17,209 bases of DNA, from assembly GCA_937973555.1 (NCBI GenBank), contig CALJKL010000100.1, positions 1-17,209 on the forward strand. The letters are read 5' to 3'. The notes beneath the pieces were generated by a model. That model saw nothing but the letters and a program-made list of their open reading frames with translations, was not told the DNA's origin and searched no databases. This stretch comes from an uncultured Flavobacteriales bacterium. GTDB taxonomy: Bacteria; Bacteroidota; Bacteroidia; Flavobacteriales; Weeksellaceae. Made by a program: the position numbers and the translations under genes. Positions 6,788-14,450 of this stretch are shown piece after piece (within the stretch, counting starts at the first letter, position 1; every line of letters begins with the position of its first letter).

Positions 6788-7042
6788 ATGGCTAAAGCAA
6801 TTAAAAAAGAAAGCGAAAATATCACAGAACAACCCGGTATAGAAACGCCAGTTTCAACGCCTGATATTCCTGCTCAAATGGAAGAACAATTGCCGATTGC
6901 GCAAGTAGTCTATCCTATTGAAGAAAAAGAAAGTGATGAAATACTTTTTTTAAGAAGAATATTGCACATTCAGCATACTGGTGGGTTTGGTCGTCATTTG
7001 GATGATATAATTTATGAAAGAATTAAAGAACTTAAAAAATAA
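6788..7042 (+). CDS. Small acidic connector-cluster protein, 84 residues
   Basis: The function is not recognised. The first half (residues 1-48) is Glu/Pro-rich and probably disordered (ENITEQPGIETPVSTPDIP). The second half is amphipathic and helical (ESDEILFLRRILHIQ, then HTGGFGRHLDDIIYERIKEL), ending in KK. The 'L-x-x-I-x-x-Q/H-x-x-G-G-x-G-R-H-L' core looks conserved and is the part most likely to contact a partner. It starts after an A-rich leader (AAATAAAATAAA) and its TAA overlaps the next ATG (TAATG at 7040-7044), so it is co-translated with the 247-residue connector. It may be a plug, an assembly factor or a small structural part of the neck. Confidence 0.65.
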   Translation: MAKAIKKESENITEQPGIETPVSTPDIPAQMEEQLPIAQVVYPIEEKESDEILFLRRILHIQHTGGFGRHLDDIIYERIKELKK

Positions 7043-7785
7043 TGTCACAAACACCAGCTATAGGATCATGGGTTTCTTTACGATCTATTGTTGCTTACTA
7101 CTTAGATGAAGTAGATAAATCAAGCGGCGATCAGGATAGGTGTTGGCTATTAGGATTGAGAGGTTATTTAACCTGTATTCAGGATTTTAGTGGCGAACCA
7201 GTAACAGTAAGATTGCCAGTTTTGCCAAATAAAACAGTTCCCTTTCCTGAAGATTGTCTTTCTTGGAGCAAAATAGGTTTATTAAACTCAAACAATGAAA
7301 TAACTACATTGAGAATAAATCCCGGACTTACCACTTATCGTGATGAAAGCCCAAATAGAATAGAAGATTTATTCCCCAATGTAAATAATTCTATAGGAGC
7401 ATTAGGAACAACACCATTTTATTTTAACTACTATTACGATGGTGGTTATTATAATTTATTTGGTGCTGCTGGTGGATTAATAGAATATGGAGAGTGTAGA
7501 GTGGATGAAGGTAATAGAATTATAGTGCTGCCAGTAAATTTCAAGTATGAAAATATCATGTTTGAATATATTCCTAATCCTAAAAGATCAGATGATTTTT
7601 TAGTTCCATTAGCACTTCAGGAGGCTATCATTGCTTTTATTTCTTGGAAAATGAAAACAGGTACAAGGCAAGATTTTTTTGCTGAAGCAATATCAGCTAG
7701 AAGAAGATTAGGAAAGAAGAAAGTTACATTACAGGGAATTTCTCAATGGATACGTGAAACACAAGGACAATATTTAAAGAGTTAA
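7042..7785 (+). CDS. Head-tail connector (ring) protein
   Basis: A 247-residue protein. The N-terminal helix (SWVSLRSIVAYYLDEVD) and the WLLGLRGYLTCIQDF segment precede a beta-rich region (VTVRLPVLPNKTVPFPEDCL, SWSKIGLLNSNNEITTLRI). A Tyr/Gly-rich loop with FYFNYYYDGGYYNLF (about residues 130-144) follows. Then comes a strand-plus-helix end (IMFEYIPNPKRSDDF, VPLALQEAIIAFISWKMK) and a basic tail (ARRRLGKKK). The 'PLPxDCLxxxKIGL' pattern and the YIPNP...VPLALQEAI helix match the ring/structural protein family seen beside the stabilization protein in crAss-like and related phages. It is likely a ring of the neck. The start overlaps the previous stop by one base. The basic C-terminal tail could contact DNA in the channel; that is inference. 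Confidence 0.6.
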   Translation: MSQTPAIGSWVSLRSIVAYYLDEVDKSSGDQDRCWLLGLRGYLTCIQDFSGEPVTVRLPVLPNKTVPFPEDCLSWSKIGLLNSNNEITTLRINPGLTTYRDESPNRIEDLFPNVNNSIGALGTTPFYFNYYYDGGYYNLFGAAGGLIEYGECRVDEGNRIIVLPVNFKYENIMFEYIPNPKRSDDFLVPLALQEAIIAFISWKMKTGTRQDFFAEAISARRRLGKKKVTLQGISQWIRETQGQYLKS

Positions 7786-7788
7786 CTA

Positions 7789-8049
7789 ATGAGTTTACCT
7801 ATTGCATTGTCAAAGTATCAATATAGTGTTACGGAACAAACAAGCCCTAATCAGATTATTAGTAAACTTCCGTACAAAACAGGGCTTATTGATGCTATTA
7901 CAACATTAAATACTCCCTTGTTTTCAACTGGGCAATACATACTTTTTAATAGCGATGATTGCGTGGTGGTTACTTATGGCAACAAAAATTATACAATAGT
8001 TCCTGAAAAAAATATTTTATACGCAGAAAATCCTTACGTGCCATCATGA
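7789..8049 (+). CDS. Small protein with GroES (co-chaperonin)-like pattern, 86 residues
   Basis: No secure family. The C-terminal half has the spacing of the GroES barrel end: G-x-x-I-L-F (STGQYILFN), then V, then GNKNYTIVPEKNILYAE, matching the GroES arrangement GDxVLF ... V...G..Y.I..E.DILA. The N-terminal half (KYQYSVTEQTSPNQIISK, then YKTGLIDAI) could correspond to the first strand, a short mobile loop with IIS where GroES has IVL, and the GxVxAV strand. Its length is close to GroES (about 97). Such genes are known in phages (T4 gp31) where they help fold capsid protein. Here it starts three bases after the connector gene and overlaps the 1378-residue gene by ATGA, so both are made together. 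Alternatively it is just a small beta-barrel structural protein; identity is tentative. Confidence 0.65.
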   Translation: MSLPIALSKYQYSVTEQTSPNQIISKLPYKTGLIDAITTLNTPLFSTGQYILFNSDDCVVVTYGNKNYTIVPEKNILYAENPYVPS

Positions 8050-11000
8050 TAGATCAGAAGCATTTTAATGGCAGATTAAATACAGATGATTCAGGGTATG
8101 TTATTGCTCCGGGAGATCATGCTATGTCAAAAAATGTAAGGTTTAGGGGCAATCCGGGTAATTTAAGGGCAGAAGGCGTTCCGGGAACATACGTAGTTAC
8201 AAACGATAATTTACCAGTAGGAGATAATGAATGTATTGGCTCTTTTTATGATTCTTTAAAACAAAGGGTTATATTTTTTAATTACAATAGTAATGGCAGA
8301 AATGGAATTTATCAATACGATGTAAAGAATGGGTTGATAACTAAATTATTATTGTGTTTTACAGATTCTCAAACTGATATTTTAGGTTTTTCTTTAGACT
8401 ATCCAATTCCTTCAGTTAATATAATTTATACTACAGAGCAAGATGGTGACTTATTAATATGGACAGCCAGAAATAAACGCCCTAAAATATTAAATTTACT
8501 ATCAGCACAAAACAGAATTTATGGTTCTGATTGGTTAGAAGAATATTTAGATGTAGCAAAAGCACCGCCATCTATTCCTATAAGATGCGCATACGAAGAT
8601 GATAACACTGCATTGATAAATAACATGCGTAAGCAGTTATTTCTTCCACAATACCGATTCATTTATGGTGATAATTTAAAATCAGTATGGAGTGCAAGAG
8701 GAAATGTTGCTATACCATTTAATTATGTTTCTCCACAAGTAGATACCAACCCAACAAAAAATTGCAGAATTGGATGTGTATTACAAACAGGTGGTAGTGA
8801 TGTAAGAAAATTAGAAGTAGCAATGTCGTTAGCTTCTGAATTAGGAGATAATTCAGGTAATGAATGGGGGATACCATTTTCTGTAGTAATACTTGACAAG
8901 GATGAATTAAGTATACCGGATAACGATGTGTATGTATATTATTTTTACAATAATGAGGCATACGTTTCAGTTGATGAAAAAGAAAACATTTTAGGGTTTG
9001 ATTATGTACCTGATATTGCAAATACACAAGAATTATTGAATGGGAATGTAATTGTGTATGGTGGCATTCAGGAAGGGCTTGATCCGGTAGTTCCTGATGT
9101 TAGCGTTTCTACCTCTTTAGAATACGCTTCTGCATTAGATAGTTCAAGCATTTTTTCTGTTACTCAAAATGGGTTATATGGATTTGGTACAGGTAATATA
9201 ACGTTTGTAGTTTTAGGAAATATTCGTATAAATGATATTTATTCAGCACAAATACAAGTTGGTGTAACTACTTATACCATTACTTATACAGCAGCTATAG
9301 GAGATACGCCAGCCGATGTGTTAGCAGGATTATCCACAAGTGCAACAGGTCAAGGGTTTACACAGGTAAGTATAAATTCAAATACACTTGTAATAAGTAG
9401 GACTAATCAGGTATTATTAAAGTCAAGGCTTCAAGGTATAGTTCAAACATTTGCCGGAACTGTAAATTTAAATAGTGCAGGTGTTATTACTCTTATAAAT
9501 GGCGCAGCTTACCAAAGTCTGTTCCCAAAAGGAACATTTTTTTATGTAACACCCGTAGTTAATTCTGGTAATACAATTATGTTTACAGTTAAACAAACGG
9601 CTATAATAAGTGTTACTAATTTGGCTATTGATGTTGTAGTTGCACCAGCCGTTACAGAATCAGTAGTATCTGCAACTGTGTATATTCTCTCAGCACTAAA
9701 TATTTCGCAAGAGGCTTACGATTGGAATACTAAAGAAAATTATGCTATAGCATATTTTGATGAAAAAGGGAAAACAAACGGGAGTACTACAAGTGCTGAA
9801 TTTTCAGCGACAACAACATTTGATGTTGGCGGTGGTTTAGGTACGTTATTGTATAAAATACCAACCATTTCTTTATCTATAAATCATCGCCCCCCAATCT
9901 GGGCTAAATATTTTCATGTTTTAAGAACAAACAACCTTACAAAACAAAAATATCTTTACTGGGTTTCAGATCGAACCTATAAAGATGATAAGTATGGGTA
10001 TATATCAGTTGAAAGCATTCAATCTTACAAAATATTAAATCCTAATTCTATAATAAGTTATGATTTTGCTTCAGGAGATAGGATTAGATTTATGATTTTA
10101 TATAATGCAGACGGAAGCGTTGGCGCACCTGTTTTATATAGAGATTATGAAATTTATTCACAAGTCTTAAACCCTGAAATAAATGGTATTGTAAGAAATG
10201 GACAATTTTTAAAAATTGTATTACCAGATGATTTGGATGCTTTTTTTAATTTTGGGGATGGTGTTACCAGAACATATTTTTATTATTACATTGAATTATA
10301 TACTCCCGCTAAGTCTGCCGGAGCAAAACTTGATACTTATTACGAGTTTGTTCAGCGTTATGAAATAGGTAATCCGGGAACAGATACAAGATTCCATCAG
10401 GGGATGATTCAAAATCAATCTACGGATTTAGTAACACCAGCTACTTTTTTATTTGATAGAGGGGATGCTTATTTTAGATACAGAGAAATAAATGTTGGTA
10501 ATATAATTAGCTATGATTTATTACCTGAAAATTCAGTACAACCGGGTTATATTATTCCGCAAAGAATAAAGAGTGAGATAATATTAAACCCTGAATATGA
10601 AGTTGCACCAGATGTTCCTTATCAGCAATTAATAACAACAGGTGGACTTTATAATAACGCCGGATGGACAATTAGTGTAAATACACCAAGTTATATTTTT
10701 ACAGCAAAAGGAACAATCGCATTAGTAGCAAGAGCAGCTACAGCATCACAAGTAAGAGTGCAAATAGGAATAGCGGATAGCGGTGGTACTATTACATATT
10801 ATGTTTTAGGTTCTAAAACAGGACTTACCAATGGGGAAGAATTTGGATTTACGTATTCTTTACCTATAACATGGCCAGCGCATAGTAAATCATTTTTGCA
10901 TATAGCATCTTCAGATAACGCTTTTGTTTGTGATGTTTTATCTGGTGCTATTTCATATACAGAACCAAATAAAAGTTTTATAATTGGAGTAGTAGACCAG

Positions 11001-12182
11001 AATTTTTCTGATTTTTATGATAGTAAAATAAATGAAAACGGAAGGTCATGGGTAGTTAATCCAGATGAAAAAACTATTTTCTTTCAAACTTTATTAAGGT
11101 GGGGATTAGCGTATCAGCAAAACACAAATATCAATCAGATAAACAGATTTTTCCCACTAAATTTTGATGAAGTAGATAGAGCAAAAGGAACAATCCAAAG
11201 GTTTGCTGCATGGGCAAGACAATTAATTATTTTTCAGGAATTAGCTGTAGGTCGTTACGGTGTTTATAATAGGTATATACAAAGTAATTCTACCCAATTA
11301 ACAACTACTGATGAGATTCTTACCCAAAATAACATTCAATATTATGAAGGTAATTATGGAATGGGTAAGGAATATTGTTCACTTACAAAAGGGAGAAATT
11401 GTTTTTATTTTGTTGATCCAATAAGAGCCTATCATGTAAGGTTATCTGCGGACGGATTAACACCTATATCTGAAATCAATAAAGGTCAATTTTATATACA
11501 GCCTTTATTCTCTCCTTATAACAAAGATTTTATTAGAGCCGATGGCGGTTTTTCAAAAATATTAGGTGCATATAATTTTTATGAAGAAGAAGCTATTGTA
11601 GTTTTGCAATCAGGTTCATTGGGGATTGATGTTATTAATCCGTATACTTTTTCATGGAATGAAAAGAGAAATTCTTATTGCACGTTTTTTGATTTAGTGA
11701 ATATGGATTGGATAACAAGTGCTGAAGATAAAATTATTGTCTTTAAAAATGGCATGTTGCACGTTTGGGATAATAATAGTAAATATTGTAATTTTTTAGG
11801 CACACAATATTATCCATCCATAACACTTGTGTTTAATGATAAAGATGCTTTTACAAAAACATTTTTATCTTTAGGGTATGAAGCTAACCAGCTTTGGACT
11901 GCCGAAGAAATAGGAGATGTAATTACCAGTCAGCCTAACGATCAAACAGCATTATCACAAATAAGTGCAATAAAAGATTGGTGTTTTCAAATACAGGAAG
12001 GGAGGTATCATGCAAATTTATTAAGAGATGCCAATAGTATGCCCGATCAGTTACAGGCATTAAATGAAGGGGATGTGTTGAAGGGTGTTTATATAATAAT
12101 TAAACTAACTTATAAAGGAAATGACAGCAGTTTCTTATATTTACCGTATATTAATTCTGCTATCAGCAACCGTAACTTTTAA
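8046..12182 (+). CDS. Stabilization / muzzle-like tail protein, 1378 residues
   Basis: The largest complete gene, encoding a beta-rich protein of the 'stabilization' family found in crAss-like and other Bacteroidota podoviruses, where it forms the end (muzzle) of the short tail. Family landmarks are the N-terminal GRLNTDDSGYVIAPGDHAMS, CIGSFYDSLKQRVIFFNYN, GIYQYD, and LIWTARNKRPKILNL (about 138-152). Near the C-terminus are LIIFQELAVGRYGVY (about 1060), NCFYFVDPIRAYHVRLS with DGLTPIS (about 1118-1143), FSWNEKRNSYCTFFDL (about 1202) and VFKNGMLHVWDN (about 1234). Two extra Thr/Ser/Val-rich stretches (about 353-548 and 857-973) look like inserted beta-sandwich domains. No signal peptide, membrane segment, peptidase or lysozyme motif is evident. 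It overlaps the preceding small gene by ATGA (8046-8049), so translation is coupled, and it ends 11 bases before the next gene. The family call is firm by pattern; the exact structural position is inferred. Confidence 0.82.
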   Translation: MIDQKHFNGRLNTDDSGYVIAPGDHAMSKNVRFRGNPGNLRAEGVPGTYVVTNDNLPVGDNECIGSFYDSLKQRVIFFNYNSNGRNGIYQYDVKNGLITKLLLCFTDSQTDILGFSLDYPIPSVNIIYTTEQDGDLLIWTARNKRPKILNLLSAQNRIYGSDWLEEYLDVAKAPPSIPIRCAYEDDNTALINNMRKQLFLPQYRFIYGDNLKSVWSARGNVAIPFNYVSPQVDTNPTKNCRIGCVLQTGGSDVRKLEVAMSLASELGDNSGNEWGIPFSVVILDKDELSIPDNDVYVYYFYNNEAYVSVDEKENILGFDYVPDIANTQELLNGNVIVYGGIQEGLDPVVPDVSVSTSLEYASALDSSSIFSVTQNGLYGFGTGNITFVVLGNIRINDIYSAQIQVGVTTYTITYTAAIGDTPADVLAGLSTSATGQGFTQVSINSNTLVISRTNQVLLKSRLQGIVQTFAGTVNLNSAGVITLINGAAYQSLFPKGTFFYVTPVVNSGNTIMFTVKQTAIISVTNLAIDVVVAPAVTESVVSATVYILSALNISQEAYDWNTKENYAIAYFDEKGKTNGSTTSAEFSATTTFDVGGGLGTLLYKIPTISLSINHRPPIWAKYFHVLRTNNLTKQKYLYWVSDRTYKDDKYGYISVESIQSYKILNPNSIISYDFASGDRIRFMILYNADGSVGAPVLYRDYEIYSQVLNPEINGIVRNGQFLKIVLPDDLDAFFNFGDGVTRTYFYYYIELYTPAKSAGAKLDTYYEFVQRYEIGNPGTDTRFHQGMIQNQSTDLVTPATFLFDRGDAYFRYREINVGNIISYDLLPENSVQPGYIIPQRIKSEIILNPEYEVAPDVPYQQLITTGGLYNNAGWTISVNTPSYIFTAKGTIALVARAATASQVRVQIGIADSGGTITYYVLGSKTGLTNGEEFGFTYSLPITWPAHSKSFLHIASSDNAFVCDVLSGAISYTEPNKSFIIGVVDQNFSDFYDSKINENGRSWVVNPDEKTIFFQTLLRWGLAYQQNTNINQINRFFPLNFDEVDRAKGTIQRFAAWARQLIIFQELAVGRYGVYNRYIQSNSTQLTTTDEILTQNNIQYYEGNYGMGKEYCSLTKGRNCFYFVDPIRAYHVRLSADGLTPISEINKGQFYIQPLFSPYNKDFIRADGGFSKILGAYNFYEEEAIVVLQSGSLGIDVINPYTFSWNEKRNSYCTFFDLVNMDWITSAEDKIIVFKNGMLHVWDNNSKYCNFLGTQYYPSITLVFNDKDAFTKTFLSLGYEANQLWTAEEIGDVITSQPNDQTALSQISAIKDWCFQIQEGRYHANLLRDANSMPDQLQALNEGDVLKGVYIIIKLTYKGNDSSFLYLPYINSAISNRNF

Positions 12183-12193
12183 AATTAATTAGT

Positions 12194-12877
12194 ATGTCAG
12201 GAATGGGAACGGGGCAAGGTTTTTCTCAATTAGCGAGCGGTGCTATTAGATTAGCTTATGCCCAAGCACAAAAGAAAGATGCTAACCGCCGGTTGAACAG
12301 ATTGGGTGAAATGCCAGATATGGTAGTTCCGCAAGAGGTATTGCAAAATCAAACACAGGCTAAAATCAATGCAGAACAAGGGCTTCCGTCTGCACAATAT
12401 AATCAGGCCGTAAGAAATATACAAAGGCAGCAAAATGCCGCTATTCGGGGAGCGCAAGATAGAAGAATGGGAGGGGCTTTGATTTCAGGCGTACAGCAAT
12501 CAACTAATGATGCGTATTCTTCATTAGATGCCAGAAATGCAATGGCACGATTAAATAATCAACGTACTTTAATGGATGTAAATAATAACATAGGAAGATA
12601 CAGACAGGCTATTTATGAAAATTACATTCGTAATAAATACATTCCACAATACAATTATGCTATGTCTGAAAAAGGTGCTGGAAATGCAAATACTATCGCT
12701 GGATTAGATAGTGTAATAGCAGGTGGTAGTTCTTTGGCCGGGGGAATGGGTGGTGGAAGCGGTGGTGGCGGCTTTAATATGGGAAGTTTTGGAGGAGGGG
12801 GAACAGGGGGCAGCGCAATTTCAAATCCACAAATACAGCAAATCGGCGGTTCTGGAATAGGTTACGTAGGCGGTTAA
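12194..12877 (+). CDS. Probable internal (ejected) virion protein with Gly-rich tail
   Basis: A 227-residue protein with three parts. A short N-terminal Gly/Ala helix (GQGFSQLASGAIRLAYAQAQ) comes first. A helical Gln/Asn/Arg-rich middle (residues about 28-150) contains NRLGEMPDMVVPQEVLQNQ, LPSAQYNQAVRNIQRQQNAA, IRGAQDRRMGGA and NNNIGRYRQAIYENYIRNKY. The C-terminal tail (about 170-227) is almost pure Gly/Ser/Asn (SSLAGGMGGGSGGGGFN, GGGGTGG). The PxxVxxNxxQAKxxAxxGLPxxQ pattern is typical of internal virion proteins next to the tail gene in Bacteroidota podoviruses, comparable in role with T7 gp14 or P22 gp7. It is probably packed in the capsid and expelled to form or line the DNA channel across the cell envelope. 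Position after the tail gene and before two other large charged proteins supports this. Function is inferred; a tail-tip protein is the alternative. Confidence 0.6.
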   Translation: MSGMGTGQGFSQLASGAIRLAYAQAQKKDANRRLNRLGEMPDMVVPQEVLQNQTQAKINAEQGLPSAQYNQAVRNIQRQQNAAIRGAQDRRMGGALISGVQQSTNDAYSSLDARNAMARLNNQRTLMDVNNNIGRYRQAIYENYIRNKYIPQYNYAMSEKGAGNANTIAGLDSVIAGGSSLAGGMGGGSGGGGFNMGSFGGGGTGGSAISNPQIQQIGGSGIGYVGG

Positions 12878-12888
12878 AATAATTATCA

Positions 12889-14448
12889 ATGGCAGAAATG
12901 AATCAAAGGGTAGGAGGCCCATACGGAGATATAGTTATAGTAAATACACCCCAATTAGATAGATTGGGGCAACAGTTTTATCAGCAGGATTTAAAAAGAA
13001 AGAAAGAAAACGAAGCTGCTGCAAAAGCCTATGACAAAGAATTGCAAAATGATCTTACCAAAGTAAGGCCAGCAGATATTCCTGATAACGTAAAACTTTA
13101 TAACGATTATAAACTTGCTCGCATAAACCTTCTAAAAAAAGGTGATAAAGCTACCCCACTAGATCATCAAGCAGTTTTACAAAAACAAGCTGATTATTTC
13201 AGGCATACCAATGATAGCATAAGAGAAAAACAATTGGAACAAGATGCTCAAAAAAGAGTATTAAGTAAACCTGATGATTTTAATGAAAATGCCAATTCTT
13301 ATCTTGCTGATCGAAGAAAAAGAAGGGTTGAAGATATAAATACACCATTACCACTACCAACTTCTATTAGAAGCGGAACGAAGCCTACCGTAATTGACGA
13401 ATCTGATATTTATAGTATTATTAAAAATCCTGATGATAATAACGATTATTCAAAATATGTATTGAAAGCAAGAGGTGAAATATTACCAAGAGGAGAATAT
13501 ACAAGGAAAAAATCACCGGATGGATTAACTACGCAGGTAACACAATATAAAGCAGGTAATAGCCCGGATGAATATTTAATGCACTTACAAACTCTTGGGG
13601 ATAAAACATTAAATGGTATATCTAAAAAATTCAATTATTCAGATGAAGAAGCACAAAAAATAATGGATGATTATAATGCTTTAAAAGAAACACCAGCATT
13701 TAAGGCATCTTTTCCAAACCAAAGAGAAATTTCACCTGAATTATTAAAAACAAAAAGAGGTCGTAATTTAGCATTGATGGCGATGGAAAATGCACTTATG
13801 CACCCACCAACACCTGTTACTAAGACAGAAAGGAATTTGAAAGAAATAATGGATGCTAACGAACGTAATCGTGTAAAAATGGAAAATTTACGTAATCAGC
13901 ATTCATTAGAGAGAATGAATAAAAGGAAACAACTTGGTTTGGGAGTAGATGAAGATACTATGGGAATATCAATAGATGAATTGGGTGGTAATGAAGATGT
14001 GGAAATAAAAGAGGAAATTCCACAATATGCTGGAAATGCAGTAAAGAAACAAGAAGGTGCGCTTTATTCACAAGCGAAAGCAAGAATATCTAATGGGATA
14101 GTATTTAATAGTGATGGTGGTGTTAAAAAAGATGGTACGGTATTGATTAAAAGAGATCAGTTACCAGCTAACTTCTTAGCCACTATGAAAATAAATAAAA
14201 TACCAGTAGATGATGAAATAAAAGCTACCGTAAAAGATGGACAAATAGAAACAGTAAAACCTTCGGCTACTGCTGGTGTATTGTCAAGGCAAAACATTAT
14301 GGATATGCAGAAGGTGTTAAAAAAGAAAGCTGGTAAAGATGAAGATTGGCAATTTGGTAAAGAAATAAAAACAACCAAACCAATTATACCAATTAAATCT
14401 AAAAAAGTAACTGATCCTGAATTGTTGAAAAAACTTAATGGTAAATAA
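12889..14448 (+). CDS. Probable internal virion (cargo) protein, 519 residues
   Basis: A highly charged, mostly helical protein (Lys/Glu/Asp/Asn-rich), starting 11 bases after the previous gene. Residues about 20-150 look like long helices or coiled coil (LGQQFYQQDLKRKKENEAAAKAYDKEL; KQADYFRHTNDSIREKQLEQ). A second coiled region lies near 305-350 (TKTERNLKEIMDANERNRVK, MENLRNQHSLERMNKRKQL). The C-terminal 120 residues include a small beta-like segment (DGGVKKDGTVLIKRDQ) and a Lys-rich end. No enzyme motif, signal peptide or membrane segment is seen. Large charged helical proteins in this place are cargo/ejection proteins in related phages, released with DNA. It ends two bases before the next gene, so expression is coupled. 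I cannot assign a specific family. Confidence 0.55.
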   Translation: MAEMNQRVGGPYGDIVIVNTPQLDRLGQQFYQQDLKRKKENEAAAKAYDKELQNDLTKVRPADIPDNVKLYNDYKLARINLLKKGDKATPLDHQAVLQKQADYFRHTNDSIREKQLEQDAQKRVLSKPDDFNENANSYLADRRKRRVEDINTPLPLPTSIRSGTKPTVIDESDIYSIIKNPDDNNDYSKYVLKARGEILPRGEYTRKKSPDGLTTQVTQYKAGNSPDEYLMHLQTLGDKTLNGISKKFNYSDEEAQKIMDDYNALKETPAFKASFPNQREISPELLKTKRGRNLALMAMENALMHPPTPVTKTERNLKEIMDANERNRVKMENLRNQHSLERMNKRKQLGLGVDEDTMGISIDELGGNEDVEIKEEIPQYAGNAVKKQEGALYSQAKARISNGIVFNSDGGVKKDGTVLIKRDQLPANFLATMKINKIPVDDEIKATVKDGQIETVKPSATAGVLSRQNIMDMQKVLKKKAGKDEDWQFGKEIKTTKPIIPIKSKKVTDPELLKKLNGK

Positions 14449-14450
14449 TA

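Noticed and set aside
6472..6825. Minus-strand 117-residue hydrophobic frame
   Set aside because: It opposes a well-supported connector gene; Leu/Phe/Tyr richness is what the reverse of AT-rich Lys/Asn codons gives.
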